A stretch of DNA of 64,000 nt from Lacrimispora sphenoides (GCF_900105215.1 NZ_FOIP01000001.1:2668501-2732500), one strand, 5' to 3'; positions 8,191 through 17,950 are shown, counted from the first letter of the stretch. Numbers and translations are program-made. Notes: a model not told the origin generated them from the sequence alone.

Positions 8191-9729
8191 TTGAGCGAAT
8201 ATGTAATTGAAATGAAGGATATTGTAAAATCATTCGGAAATGTTCATGCAGTAAGGAACGGGCAGTTTACCTTAAAAAAGGGTGAGATCCATTCTCTGAT
8301 CGGAGAAAATGGAGCCGGAAAGTCCACCATGATGAAGCTGCTTTACGGTATGTATCCCATTGATGACGGAAGCATCCGGATCCATGGAGATCATATTCCA
8401 TCCATCTCTCCTAAAATTGCCATTGAAAAAGGCATCGGAATGGTGCATCAGGAATTTATGCTGGTCAATGAGCTGACAGTATTAGAAAACATTATTCTGG
8501 GATTTGAACCCCGGCATGGTATCACCATTGATTTTGATAAAGCCAGAAAGACGGTGGAACAGTATATCAGTCAGTATGGAATGGATATCCAGCTCGGGAA
8601 GAAGATTAATCAGATATCAGTAGGTGAAGCACAAAGGGTGGAGATCATCAAAACTTTAACAAGGGGAGCCAATGTGATCATTCTGGATGAGCCTACGGCA
8701 GTCCTGACGCCCCAGGAAACGAGACAGCTTTTTGTAATTCTTCAGAATTTAAGAAAAGATGGAAAATCCCTGGTGTTTATCTCTCATAAATTGAATGAGG
8801 TCATGGAGATTTCTGACCGCATAAGCGTAATGCGTCAGGGTAATTATATTGGAAGTGTAAATAAGGAAGAGACTTCCCCGGCAGAGCTTGCAAAAATGAT
8901 GATCGGAAGGGAAGTATTTTTAAATATTGAAAAAACCCAGACAAAGCCGGGGGAAAAGGTTCTGGAAGTAAAGGATGTATGGGTTTCCGGAGAAAAGGAG
9001 ATCTCAAAGATCAGGGGAGTATCACTGGATGTCCGGGAGGGAGAGATCGTTGGTATAGCGGGAATCGATGGAAACGGACAGAGTGAGCTGATTGAGGCAA
9101 TCGCAGGACTCCGGCAGGTTGAGAAAGGATGCGTGCTTTTAGACGGAAAAGAGATAGCGGGCCTTAGTCCAAAGCAGATCAGGAAAGCCGGATTGTCCCA
9201 TATTCCGGAAGACCGCAATACAAGGGGCTTAAACCGGTCCATGAGCATCAAGGAAAACCTCATAGCCGTACAGGTAGGGGAAACTCCATTTTGCCGGGGC
9301 GTCGTACGAAATGATAAGGAAACCCTGGAATATGCTAAAAAGTTGTCTGAAGTTTTTGACATCCGTCCCAGAGATCCTGAAATATCTACCCAGTCTCTGT
9401 CAGGCGGAAATGCACAAAAGGTCGTAGTTGCAAGGGAAGTTTCTATTGGGGGGAAACTTCTGGTTGCATCCCAGCCTACCAGAGGGGTTGATATCGGAGC
9501 TATTGAATCCATCCGGAAAATTCTGCAGGAGGTCAAAGCCAAAGGAATGGGAGTTTTGCTGGTTTCTGCTGACTTGGAGGAAATCTTGTCCCTTTCAGAC
9601 CGGATCGTTGTCATGCACGAAGGCAGGATAACAGGAAGGCTGAAGGCAGAGGAAGCCAACGAGGATAATCTGGGATTACTGATGATGGGCGGAACTGCAT
9701 CGGCTGAAGAAAGGGGAAGTACAACATGA
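8191..9729 (+). CDS. Nucleoside ABC transporter ATPase (two fused ATP-binding domains)
   Basis: Cytoplasmic ATPase of the carbohydrate/nucleoside CUT2-like class, 512 residues. NBD1 has Walker A GENGAGKST, signature ISVGEAQ and Walker B VIILDEPTAVL. NBD2 has the usual degenerate Walker A GIDGNGQSE and signature LSGGNAQK. The second Walker B region reads VASQPTRGVD, with the DE pair replaced by SQ, as is common for the second half of this class. The TTG start has AAGAGGGTGA upstream. Its last codons overlap the next permease start (ATGA). Confidence 0.93.
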   Translation: MSEYVIEMKDIVKSFGNVHAVRNGQFTLKKGEIHSLIGENGAGKSTMMKLLYGMYPIDDGSIRIHGDHIPSISPKIAIEKGIGMVHQEFMLVNELTVLENIILGFEPRHGITIDFDKARKTVEQYISQYGMDIQLGKKINQISVGEAQRVEIIKTLTRGANVIILDEPTAVLTPQETRQLFVILQNLRKDGKSLVFISHKLNEVMEISDRISVMRQGNYIGSVNKEETSPAELAKMMIGREVFLNIEKTQTKPGEKVLEVKDVWVSGEKEISKIRGVSLDVREGEIVGIAGIDGNGQSELIEAIAGLRQVEKGCVLLDGKEIAGLSPKQIRKAGLSHIPEDRNTRGLNRSMSIKENLIAVQVGETPFCRGVVRNDKETLEYAKKLSEVFDIRPRDPEISTQSLSGGNAQKVVVAREVSIGGKLLVASQPTRGVDIGAIESIRKILQEVKAKGMGVLLVSADLEEILSLSDRIVVMHEGRITGRLKAEEANEDNLGLLMMGGTASAEERGSTT

Positions 9730-10757
9730 ATGTAGCGGTAAAGAGCATACAGAAAATTTTACTTACCATGCTGCTTGCATTGGCAATCGGTGCCTTATTT
9801 ATCCTGTTTATCGGGGAAAATCCCCTGGAAGCCTATGGGGCACTGCTGCGTGGTGCATTTAACGGGAAGCTCAAGATAGGAACCACCCTGGCCAGCTTTA
9901 CGCCCCTTCTCCTCACCTCTTGTGCGTTTGCGGTCGCGGCAAAAGCGGGAGCATTCAACGTAGGAGTGGAAGGTGAGGTGTTTCTTGGAGGTATTACTGC
10001 CGCATATATCGGAATCAACTGGACATTTCTTCCGGCTCCTGTCCTCTTAATCGTCTGCTTTCTGGGAGCCATGGCAGTGGCGGCATTGTGGGCACTTATT
10101 CCAGCGGTACTAAAGGCTTATTACCGTGTGAGTGAGGTTTGTGTGACCATTCTCATGAACAGCGTAGCCCTGTACATAACCTCTTATCTGGTCAGCGGCC
10201 CCATGAGTGCAGGCGTGGCCAATGCCCAGTCTCTGCCGGTGACGGTGAACCTGCCTCAGTTTATGAAGCCAAGCAGTGTCAATGCAGGACTTTTCATAGC
10301 CCTTATCACAGTGGTTCTTATGATCTGGGTCTTAAACAAGACTACTTTTGGATATAAGGTAAAAACAGTGGGAACCAACCCATCTCATGCGGAGTATGTG
10401 GGCATCAGTCCTAAGAAGATATTTATACAATCCATGATGCTAAGCGGGGCATTGGGCGGTATGGCTGGCTGCATTGAAGTTTTGGGGGTTCACGGTTATT
10501 TCCTGAATAATTTTGCGGCGGGGCTTGGTTCCAATGGCATGCTGGCCTCTTTGATCGTTAAAAACAATCTGGCTTTTGCACCCTTTATGTCCTTCTTCCT
10601 GGCGGTGTTAAAATCAGGAGCCATGGGGATGCAGCAGAGTACCGGTGTACCAAAATCGATTGTTGACACCATAACAGCAGTATTCATTATTGTAGCAACC
10701 ATGGAGCTTCTGTTTCAGTTTAAGAATAAGAAAACTAAAAAGGAAAAGAGCAAATAG
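9726..10757 (+). CDS. Nucleoside ABC transporter permease 1
   Basis: Integral membrane subunit, about 343 residues with roughly nine hydrophobic segments, of the BPD_transp_2 family. Conserved features are AFNVGVEGEVFLGG near residue 77 and the EYVGISPKKIF coupling region near residue 223. Overlaps the ATPase gene by four bases (ATGA). With its partner at 10772 it forms the heterodimeric pore of the BMP-type nucleoside importer. The C-terminus is a lysine-rich cytoplasmic tail. Confidence 0.92.
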   Translation: MNVAVKSIQKILLTMLLALAIGALFILFIGENPLEAYGALLRGAFNGKLKIGTTLASFTPLLLTSCAFAVAAKAGAFNVGVEGEVFLGGITAAYIGINWTFLPAPVLLIVCFLGAMAVAALWALIPAVLKAYYRVSEVCVTILMNSVALYITSYLVSGPMSAGVANAQSLPVTVNLPQFMKPSSVNAGLFIALITVVLMIWVLNKTTFGYKVKTVGTNPSHAEYVGISPKKIFIQSMMLSGALGGMAGCIEVLGVHGYFLNNFAAGLGSNGMLASLIVKNNLAFAPFMSFFLAVLKSGAMGMQQSTGVPKSIVDTITAVFIIVATMELLFQFKNKKTKKEKSK

Positions 10758-10771
10758 GAGGAGGCAGGACT

Positions 10772-11704
10772 ATGGATTTAGGAAAAATTTTCAGCGTATC
10801 TTTGATATATGCAACCTTTCGTTCTGCCACGCCTATTATTTATGCGGCATTGTGTGCAGCCATTACTCAGCAGGCAGATATTTTAAATATCGGAACGGAA
10901 GGAATCATGCTGACCGGTGCATTTGCGGCAGTAGCAGTCAGCTATTTAACCGGAAGCTGGCTTTTGGGAGTCGTAGTTGCCATGATTGCAGGGCTTATTA
11001 TGGCCATGATCATGGCAGTAGGCCATATCCGTTATAAAGCGGAGATCTGTGCCATCGGTATGGGCATCAATTTATTTGCACTGGCGATCACCAAGTTTCT
11101 TTTAAACAGCGTCTTGGGAAAAAGCGGTACGTTTTCAGAACCGGGGATCATTGCGATTCCAAGAGTCAGTCTTCCATTTCTGGCTAAAGTCCCATTTTTG
11201 AAAGAGATTTTTGATAACTGGTGCATCACCGAGTGGTTTGTTATTGTACTGATTATACTGGTCTGGTTTGTATTTTATAAAACGGTCTGGGGCCTTCGCT
11301 TAAGGGCAGTCGGCCAGTTTCCAATGGCAGCACAGACGGCAGGAATTAATGTAAATTCCATGAAATACAGGGCCATAGCCATATCGGGCCTGATCGGAGG
11401 CCTGGCAGGAGCCCATTTATCCCTGGGATACAGCAAAATGTTTACGGAGAATATGACAAATGCCAGGGGATTTATGGGAGTGGCGGCTATGTATTTCGGA
11501 GGTGCCCACCCAATCCTGACAGCAGCTGGATGTCTGGTGTTCGGGTTGACAGATTCCATAGGTGCCAGGCTTCAGGCTTACGGCGTGCCGTCCCAGCTGG
11601 TACTTTTGATGCCTTATGTGGTGACCATAGCTACCCTGGCAGTATCCATGGCATCTAAACTGGCAAGGGAAAAGAAGAAAAAGAGTGCGTTAGCAAAAGC
11701 TTAA
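10772..11704 (+). CDS. Nucleoside ABC transporter permease 2
   Basis: Second membrane subunit (310 residues, eight to nine hydrophobic segments). DILNIGTEGIMLTGAFAA near residue 36 is the family hallmark matching the NVGVEGE motif of its partner, and AAQTAGINVNSMKY is the likely ATPase-coupling loop. Fourteen bases after permease 1 with RBS AGGAGG. Short basic C-terminal tail. The pairing of two different permeases is standard for BMP-type nucleoside importers and distinguishes them from ribose-type systems. Confidence 0.92.
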   Translation: MDLGKIFSVSLIYATFRSATPIIYAALCAAITQQADILNIGTEGIMLTGAFAAVAVSYLTGSWLLGVVVAMIAGLIMAMIMAVGHIRYKAEICAIGMGINLFALAITKFLLNSVLGKSGTFSEPGIIAIPRVSLPFLAKVPFLKEIFDNWCITEWFVIVLIILVWFVFYKTVWGLRLRAVGQFPMAAQTAGINVNSMKYRAIAISGLIGGLAGAHLSLGYSKMFTENMTNARGFMGVAAMYFGGAHPILTAAGCLVFGLTDSIGARLQAYGVPSQLVLLMPYVVTIATLAVSMASKLAREKKKKSALAKA

Positions 11705-11719
11705 AAAGGAGAATAATCA

Positions 11720-12658
11720 ATGGAAAAACAGAAAGTTATCCTGGACTGCGATCCAGGACACGATGATGCGGTGAACATATTACTGGCAGGAAAAAACAGT
11801 GGGATAGAGGTGCTGGGTATTACAGTGGTGGCAGGAAACCAGTCCCTTGAAAAAACCACAAGAAATGCCCTGAATATCTGTCAGTACCTGGGACTTAATA
11901 TCCCCGTCTATGCCGGCTGCGGACAGCCCATGATCCGGGATAAGCAGCTTCTTGCAGGAGATATCCATGGAGAAAGCGGACTTGACGGTCCGGTTTTTGA
12001 ACCATTACAGAAAAAGGAAGAGGCGGAGCATGGGGTAATGTTTCTCGTCAAAACTCTGATGGAATCGGAAGGTGACATTATTCTGGTGCCAACAGGTCCC
12101 CTGACCAATATTGCCATGGCCATGAGAATGGAGCCCCGCATTATACCAAAGATAAAAAGAATTGTTCTCATGGGAGGCTGCTATCAGCTGGGGAATGTAA
12201 CTCCGGCGGCTGAATTTAATATTATCGCTGATGCAGATGCGGCCCATGTGGTATTTTCCAGCGGCCGCCCCATTACTATGGTAGGGCTTGATGTGACCAG
12301 GAAAGTGCTTTGTTATCCCCAGGTGGTAAAACGGATGGAAGAGATCGGCACTCCGGCAGCCCACCTGTTTACAGAGCTGATGGGACATTTCAACAAGAGC
12401 CAGAAGGAAGTGTTCGGCTGGGATGGCGGGCCTCTCCATGACCCGGTAACCATTGCTTCCATCATTGATCCAGAGCTTCTGGTGACAAAACCTATGTTTA
12501 CGGAAGTGGATATCAGAAGCGTACAAAGCTACGGAAGGACCAATTGTGACTTCTTTGGCTACAGTCATAGAGAAGCCAATGTGGATGTGGCCGTGGATAT
12601 TGATGTAGAACGTTTCTGGGATCTGATCGAGACGGGAATCCGGGCTTATGGTTCGTGA
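11720..12658 (+). CDS. Nucleoside hydrolase (inosine-uridine family)
   Basis: Hydrolyses the N-glycosidic bond of ribonucleosides to free base and ribose. The calcium-binding N-terminal motif appears as DCDPGHDDA (residues 9-17), with PTGPLTN near residue 116 and AEFNIIADADAA near residue 170 typical of the family. Length 312 residues, normal. Follows the permease by 15 bases. It gives the main evidence that the importer carries nucleosides, and the ribose produced can be phosphorylated by the PfkB kinase at the operon end. Base preference cannot be read. Confidence 0.95.
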   Translation: MEKQKVILDCDPGHDDAVNILLAGKNSGIEVLGITVVAGNQSLEKTTRNALNICQYLGLNIPVYAGCGQPMIRDKQLLAGDIHGESGLDGPVFEPLQKKEEAEHGVMFLVKTLMESEGDIILVPTGPLTNIAMAMRMEPRIIPKIKRIVLMGGCYQLGNVTPAAEFNIIADADAAHVVFSSGRPITMVGLDVTRKVLCYPQVVKRMEEIGTPAAHLFTELMGHFNKSQKEVFGWDGGPLHDPVTIASIIDPELLVTKPMFTEVDIRSVQSYGRTNCDFFGYSHREANVDVAVDIDVERFWDLIETGIRAYGS

Positions 12659-12666
12659 GGTGGATG

Positions 12667-13947
12667 ATGGAACAATTGAAAGAAGTACTGGAAAGCAACA
12701 GAGAAGAATATGTTAAATATTTATCAGAACTGATTGCCATAGATACCCAGGATATTGGACATGGGATTGCCGGAGGAAGAGAAAAAGAGGGGCAGGAATA
12801 TTTAATCCGGCTATTGGAAGAGATGGGAGCGGATCAGATAGAGAGAGATCCCATGACCGAAGAGACGATCGCAGCCTCCATAGAAACATATGGGGAAGGC
12901 AATCCTGGTCATGACTATAAGGACCGCTATAACGTCTATGCCGTTTTTAAAGGGCAGGGAAGCAAGAGCCTGATGTTTAACGGTCACATGGATACCATGC
13001 CTCCGGGGGATGAGTCCCAGTGGAATGTGCCTCCTCATGCTCCGGAAATCGCAGATGGCAAGCTGTTCGGCCTGGGGGCTGCGGATATGAAAGGTGGCCT
13101 TATGGCTTCCGTCATGGCAGTAAAGCTTTTAAAGGATGCCGGTATTCCTCTTCCTCTTAACGTCCACATCTGCTCGGTGTGTGATGAAGAGGGAGGCGGC
13201 AACGGCTCTATTCAGGCGGTTATGAGAGGAAAACGGGCAGATGGAGTGGTGGTCTGCGAGCCAACATCCGGAGAACTGATTCTGGCTCATATGGGATTTG
13301 TATTTATGAAAGTTCAGGTCACCGGGAAATCCAATCATTCCGGCGCAAAATGGCTGGGTGTGAGCGCCATTGAAAAGGCAATAAAGATCATAGAAAGACT
13401 GAATGAACTGGAGCATGGCTGGCTGCTTGGCCTTAAGCACCCCCTTCTTCCTGCCCCTAATTTAAACGTAGGAACTATTCATGGAGGAAGTGCGGGATCC
13501 ACGGTTGCCGGGAATTGTGAATTTGAGATGTGTATCCACTACCTTCCTGGCCTGATGAGCCATGAGCAGGTAGTAGCTGAGGTCACAGACGAGATCAGGC
13601 GCCTGGCAGAAAGTGATTTATGGCTGCGGGAGCATATGCCGGAAATCAGTATATATCAGGCAGGAGGTCCTTTTGAGATGGAAAAGGGGCCGTTTGTAGA
13701 CAGCTTTGAAAGAGCATTTGAAAAAGCGGAGGGAAAACCAGTGGTTATAAAGGGCTCTCCGGCTGGCTGTGACTCCAGGTTGTGGAGGAATATAGCCGGT
13801 TGTCCAACCATACAGTTTGGACCCGGAAATCTGGAACAATGCCATTCCGTAAATGAGTATATTCAGATAGAAGAATATCTTAAGGCAATTCATATTTATG
13901 CACAATTGATTTTAGAATGGGGAAAGGAAGACAGGACAGATGAATAA
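12667..13947 (+). CDS. M20-family metallohydrolase (ArgE/DapE-like)
   Basis: Two-zinc hydrolase of amide bonds. Zinc ligands are visible in NGHMDTMP (His, Asp), AADMKGG (Asp), CDEEGGG (catalytic Glu, ligand Glu), CEPTSGE and QCHSVNEY (final His). About 427 residues. The start is ambiguous: GTG 12655, ATG 12664 or ATG 12667; the last has GAGG 6 bases upstream. Its presence in a nucleoside operon suggests an amide or carbamoyl compound related to base breakdown, but no substrate residue is diagnostic. The end overlaps the next gene by 8 bases. Confidence 0.88.
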   Translation: MEQLKEVLESNREEYVKYLSELIAIDTQDIGHGIAGGREKEGQEYLIRLLEEMGADQIERDPMTEETIAASIETYGEGNPGHDYKDRYNVYAVFKGQGSKSLMFNGHMDTMPPGDESQWNVPPHAPEIADGKLFGLGAADMKGGLMASVMAVKLLKDAGIPLPLNVHICSVCDEEGGGNGSIQAVMRGKRADGVVVCEPTSGELILAHMGFVFMKVQVTGKSNHSGAKWLGVSAIEKAIKIIERLNELEHGWLLGLKHPLLPAPNLNVGTIHGGSAGSTVAGNCEFEMCIHYLPGLMSHEQVVAEVTDEIRRLAESDLWLREHMPEISIYQAGGPFEMEKGPFVDSFERAFEKAEGKPVVIKGSPAGCDSRLWRNIAGCPTIQFGPGNLEQCHSVNEYIQIEEYLKAIHIYAQLILEWGKEDRTDE

Positions 13948-14686
13948 GAAAATATTATTGGCAGGAGAATCCTGGATGAGTTATACTACACATGTAAAGG
14001 GGTTTGATTCTTTTTATACCTCTTCCTATGAGACGGGAGAAAAGTGGCTGAAAAAGGCACTGGAGAAAGCTGGTTACGAGGTAACGTTCCTTCCAAATCA
14101 CCTGGCATCGGACGAATTTCCATTCACCATGGAAGAATTAAAGCAGTATGACGGGGTCATTCTGTCCGATATCGGAGCAAATACCCTGCTTCTTCCTGTG
14201 GCAACCTTTACACACAGCCGTAAGATGCCGGACCGTTGTAAGCTGATCCGGGATTATGTTCTGGATGGAGGGGCACTTTTAATGATCGGGGGATATATGA
14301 CATTTTCAGGCGTAGATGCAAAGGGAAAGTGGCATGATACCGCTGTCCAGGAAGTTCTTCCTGTGGAGGTTTTGACTGTGGATGACAGAATGGAGCACTG
14401 TGACGGTGCAAAGCCTGTTGTAGGAGAAGCCCATGAAGCCATATCCGGACTTCCGTCGGACTGGCCGGAGGTTTTGGGATACAATAAAACAGTGGCAAAG
14501 CCGGAAGCAATTATACCCGTTACCATAGAAAATGATCCGTTCCTGGCACTGGGAACCTATGGAAAAGGAAGAAGTGCAGCATTTACCACGGATTGCGCCC
14601 CTCACTGGGCTCCGCCGGAATTTTGTGAGTGGGAATATTACGATCAGCTTTGGAAGGGGATCTTTGACTGGCTGACGGAGAAATAG
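13940..14686 (+). CDS. ThuA/glutamine-amidotransferase-like protein (COG5426 type)
   Basis: A 248-residue cytoplasmic protein with a class I amidotransferase-like alpha/beta fold: KILLAGESW at the N-terminus, YDGVILSDIGANTLLLP in the middle, GGALLMIGGYMTF where amidotransferases carry the nucleophile elbow, and an AAFTTDCAPHW C-terminal strand. The nucleophile cysteine expected in true glutaminases is not present (GGYMTF), so it is probably not an amidotransferase. Related proteins are annotated as ThuA-like or simply cytoplasmic. It overlaps the M20 gene upstream. Role in nucleoside use unknown. Confidence 0.7.
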   Translation: MNKKILLAGESWMSYTTHVKGFDSFYTSSYETGEKWLKKALEKAGYEVTFLPNHLASDEFPFTMEELKQYDGVILSDIGANTLLLPVATFTHSRKMPDRCKLIRDYVLDGGALLMIGGYMTFSGVDAKGKWHDTAVQEVLPVEVLTVDDRMEHCDGAKPVVGEAHEAISGLPSDWPEVLGYNKTVAKPEAIIPVTIENDPFLALGTYGKGRSAAFTTDCAPHWAPPEFCEWEYYDQLWKGIFDWLTEK

Positions 14687-14696
14687 AGGGATTGGA

Positions 14697-15872
14697 ATGA
14701 AGAAGGTAGGCTGGGAAGAGGAAGCGGTACAGCTTTTAAAGGATTTGATGGGAATCAGAACAGTCAACGGAAAAGACGGAGAGAAACCGGCAGCAGAATA
14801 TATCTGCCAATACTTAAATAACCGTGGAGTGAAGGCCTTTGTTCAGGATATTGGAGAAGGAAGGGGAAACGTAATTGCCCTGCTTCCGGGAGATGATGCG
14901 GATAAGGGAATGATCTGGAATGGACATTTGGACACGGTGGACTACGGTCAGCTTGAGAGCTGGGACCGGCAGCCATGGACTCCGGTGATACATAACGGTT
15001 TCCTCTTTGGGCGGGGAGCCAGTGACATGAAGAGCGGACTGGCTGCCCTGGTATATGTTCTCGGTATGCTGGGGGAGGCTGGGAAGAAGCCGAAAACCTC
15101 CATCCAGTTTCTGGGGACATGTGACGAAGAGCGGGGAGGGACCGGAGCAAAGGCCATTATTTCCGGCGGACATATGATGGAAGCATCGACTTTACTGATC
15201 GGAGAACCTACGGGCTGTACCGTGGGAATCGGACAAAAAGGCTGTATCTGGCTAGAATTGGAAGTAAGAGGTAAGACCAGCCACGGGGCATATCCGGAAG
15301 AAGGCTGCAATGCAGTTACCTGTGCATATGAAGCGGCCGAGGGTCTGGCAGACTGGATCCGTGGACATGGCCATCCGGTACTTGGAAGCGCTACTGCCCA
15401 GATTACAGAAATCCAGGGAGGGATACAACCAAACATGACACCGGATGTGTGTACTGTTTTATTAGATATCCGGACCGTGCCGGGACTTACTTTTGAAAAG
15501 ATTCTCTGCCGGCTGGAGACGATATTTCAGGACATCAGCCGGAATTCAGGAGGTATCCCCAGTCTGACTACTACAATAAAAAATCACAGAATAAGCATTG
15601 AAGCGGACAAGGCTTCCTGGGGAGTTTCCCAGCTGGTAAAGAGTATGGAGGCTGCCGGAATTAAGGAAGCCTATTCAGGAATTTCCTACTTTACGGATGC
15701 CTCCATACTGGCGGAAGGAAAAGAAGGGCTGACGACCGTCTTATTTGGACCAGGCTCGGCAGATATGGCGCACAAGCCCAATGAATGTGTATGCATCGCG
15801 GATTACCTTAAGGCAGTACGGGCATTGACAAATATGGCAGCAGCGAGGAGTGAGGATGAGAGCAACAATTAA
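14697..15872 (+). CDS. M20-family metallohydrolase, second copy of the operon
   Basis: Zinc-dependent amidase of 391 residues. Motifs: NGHLDTVDYG, GRGASDMKSG, TCDEERGG, GEPTG and a C-terminal MAHKPNECV. It is clearly different from the M20 enzyme at 12667 (other spacing, shorter), so the two probably act on different substrates or at successive steps. The dimerisation lid lies at about residues 175-290 (KTSHGAYPEEG). The ATG follows GAGGGATTGGA, 10 bases after the previous stop. Its 3' end overlaps the LacI gene by about 17 bases. Confidence 0.88.
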   Translation: MKKVGWEEEAVQLLKDLMGIRTVNGKDGEKPAAEYICQYLNNRGVKAFVQDIGEGRGNVIALLPGDDADKGMIWNGHLDTVDYGQLESWDRQPWTPVIHNGFLFGRGASDMKSGLAALVYVLGMLGEAGKKPKTSIQFLGTCDEERGGTGAKAIISGGHMMEASTLLIGEPTGCTVGIGQKGCIWLELEVRGKTSHGAYPEEGCNAVTCAYEAAEGLADWIRGHGHPVLGSATAQITEIQGGIQPNMTPDVCTVLLDIRTVPGLTFEKILCRLETIFQDISRNSGGIPSLTTTIKNHRISIEADKASWGVSQLVKSMEAAGIKEAYSGISYFTDASILAEGKEGLTTVLFGPGSADMAHKPNECVCIADYLKAVRALTNMAAARSEDESNN

Positions 15873-16887
15873 GGACATTGCGAATGACACAGGACTATCT
15901 GTGACGACGGTATCTCTGGTATTAAATGGGAAGGCCCATAAGATACCGGAGGATACAAAAAAACGGATTATGGAATCGGCACAAAAGCTTAACTATCGGC
16001 CGAATCAGCTGGCAGTCAGTCTGGTTAAAAAGAGAAGTAAAACCATAGGTCTAATTATTCCTGATATCGGAAATATCTTTTACGCCAATATGGTAAAGGG
16101 GATTGAGGAGTGCTGCAGGGAGTATGGCAGAACACTGGTCTTGTGCAATACCAACGATCTCCATAAGAGGGACATGGAATATATCCGTTTTCTGGCTGAC
16201 CAGGGTGTAGACGGAATCATCTATGTCATGTCCAGAGAAAGTGATGAGACAGCCGGTAAAGAATCGGTTCGCTTATTGGAACAGCTGCAGCTGCCGTTTG
16301 TGCTTCTGGACCGCTTTCTTACGGATGTGGACTGCGCAGAAGTTATCCTGGATCATGAAATGGGAGGGTATCTGGCAGCGAAACATCTGGCAGAGCTTGG
16401 CCATAAGAAGATCGCCTGTGTAACAGGTCCTGCAAATTTGGCGGATTCAGAAAGAAGATTGAAAGGATATGCCCGCGCGCTGCAGGAATTTCATATTCCT
16501 TTTGATGAAAGGCTGGTTTATGAAGGTGATTATACCATGGAATGCGGGGAACGTGCTGTAACGGCGCTGATGCAGTATGGATATACGGCAGTATTTGCCT
16601 GCAACGACCTATCAGCTTTTGGAGTGTGCAGGCAGCTGTCCCAATATCATAAGAAAGTACCTGTAGATATATCGGTGGTAGGATATGATGATGTTTTGTA
16701 TGCGGAAATGATGGCGGTTCCTCTTACAACGGTCAGACAGCCTGTATATGAGATGGGAGTTGAGTCAGTCAAACGGCTGATTTCCCTGATAAAAAAGAAA
16801 AAAGTAGATAATAAGACTGCGGTATTTGAACCGAAATTGATTATAAGAAGCAGTACCATGGGAATTAGACAGGAGTACAATATATGA
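15856..16887 (+). CDS. LacI-family transcriptional regulator of the nucleoside operon
   Basis: DNA-binding repressor with the N-terminal LacI helix-turn-helix (TIKDIANDTGLSVTTVSLVL, residues 4-23), a hinge helix region around 45-60 and a periplasmic-binding-protein-like sensor domain (KTIGLIIPDIGNIFY onward). An in-frame GTG lies at 15850, but GAGGAG just before ATG 15856 supports the latter. Located within its operon; the effector is probably a nucleoside, ribose or a phosphate ester. The candidate operator at 6872-6887 fits autoregulation. Confidence 0.92.
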   Translation: MRATIKDIANDTGLSVTTVSLVLNGKAHKIPEDTKKRIMESAQKLNYRPNQLAVSLVKKRSKTIGLIIPDIGNIFYANMVKGIEECCREYGRTLVLCNTNDLHKRDMEYIRFLADQGVDGIIYVMSRESDETAGKESVRLLEQLQLPFVLLDRFLTDVDCAEVILDHEMGGYLAAKHLAELGHKKIACVTGPANLADSERRLKGYARALQEFHIPFDERLVYEGDYTMECGERAVTALMQYGYTAVFACNDLSAFGVCRQLSQYHKKVPVDISVVGYDDVLYAEMMAVPLTTVRQPVYEMGVESVKRLISLIKKKKVDNKTAVFEPKLIIRSSTMGIRQEYNI

Positions 16888-17771
16888 AAATATTAAATTT
16901 TGGTTCTTTGAATATTGATTATGTTTACCAGATGGATCATTTTGTCAGAGAGGGAGAAACCATATCCTCAGATTCTTTGGAGATATTTTGCGGAGGAAAA
17001 GGCCTCAATCAGTCTCTGGCACTGAGCAAAAGCGGCGTTAAAGTCTGGCATGCAGGAGCGGTTGGGGAACTGGACGGTGAAATATTGACCCAGCAGCTGG
17101 AGCAGTTCGGCATAGATACAAGTAATATTAAGCGGGTAAAAAATAAGACAGGCCATGCCATAATACAAAAGAATCAGGAAGGGCAAAATGGCATCCTTTT
17201 ATATGGCGGAGCGAATCAGGAAATAACAAAGGATCAGGTGGACCAAGTATTAAATGAGTTTGGGGAAGGGGATTTTCTCATTCTTCAAAACGAAATCAAC
17301 GAAGTTGGATATATTATGGAGCAGGCATACGGGAAAGGAATGAGAATCGTTTTGAATCCTTCCCCCATGAACCGCAAAATATGGAGTTACCCTCTTCATT
17401 ATGTGGAGTTTTTTATATTGAATGAGATTGAAGCCGGGGATATCTGTCAAAAATCCGGTAGCGGCAGAGAACTCCTGGGTCAGTTGGCTGAAAAATTCCC
17501 GGGCGCAAAGATTCTTTTGACACTGGGACAAGATGGTTCTTTATACAAAGACGGCGATCAGGTGTTTGAGCAGGAAATCTATGAGGTACAGGTGGTTGAT
17601 ACAACAGGGGCCGGGGATACCTTTACCGGCTATTTTATAGGCGGACTTGCTCTGGGAGAAACTCCCGGACAGGCTTTGGATCATGCGGCAAAGGCAGCTT
17701 CCATTGCAGTATCCAGAGCAGGTGCTGCACCTTCGATACCCACGAGGGATGAAGTTTTAAATGGATATTAA
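16884..17771 (+). CDS. PfkB-family carbohydrate kinase, probably ribokinase
   Basis: Phosphorylates a sugar with ATP. Contains FCGGKGLNQSLAL near residue 36 (PfkB signature 1) and DTTGAGDTFTGYF near residue 238 (signature 2, catalytic Asp), with NEIEAGDI in the ATP-binding part. The 295-residue length matches ribokinases. Overlaps LacI by four bases (ATGA). Following a nucleoside hydrolase, ribose to ribose-5-phosphate is the natural reaction; deoxyribose or another pentose is possible. Last gene of the operon. Confidence 0.9.
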   Translation: MKILNFGSLNIDYVYQMDHFVREGETISSDSLEIFCGGKGLNQSLALSKSGVKVWHAGAVGELDGEILTQQLEQFGIDTSNIKRVKNKTGHAIIQKNQEGQNGILLYGGANQEITKDQVDQVLNEFGEGDFLILQNEINEVGYIMEQAYGKGMRIVLNPSPMNRKIWSYPLHYVEFFILNEIEAGDICQKSGSGRELLGQLAEKFPGAKILLTLGQDGSLYKDGDQVFEQEIYEVQVVDTTGAGDTFTGYFIGGLALGETPGQALDHAAKAASIAVSRAGAAPSIPTRDEVLNGY

Positions 17772-17784
17772 AGCTAAATGCAAA

Positions 17785-17828
17785 AAGAGGAGGCACCCGG
17801 GAGATCAGATCCCAGGGCTTCTTTTTTA
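17785..17828 (+). terminator. Terminator of the nucleoside operon
   Basis: An imperfect stem (AGAGGAGGCACCCGGGA with TCCCAGGGCTTCTT) is followed by a T run at 17822-17827. A closely similar sequence ends the beta-glucoside operon at 23572-23610. Confidence 0.75.
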
Positions 17829-17950
17829 GTTCGCTGAACGATACAGAGATTACTTGTGTACCAATGATAAGAAAAACGACATGGAACTGTGCTAAATGCA
17901 CAAAAAAAACGTACCGTGTAAAATAAAATTAGAAATCTGTATTAAAAATA

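Noticed and set aside
13940..14686. True glutamine amidotransferase
   Set aside because: The nucleophile cysteine expected at the elbow (G-x-C-x-G) is missing; only the fold resemblance remains.
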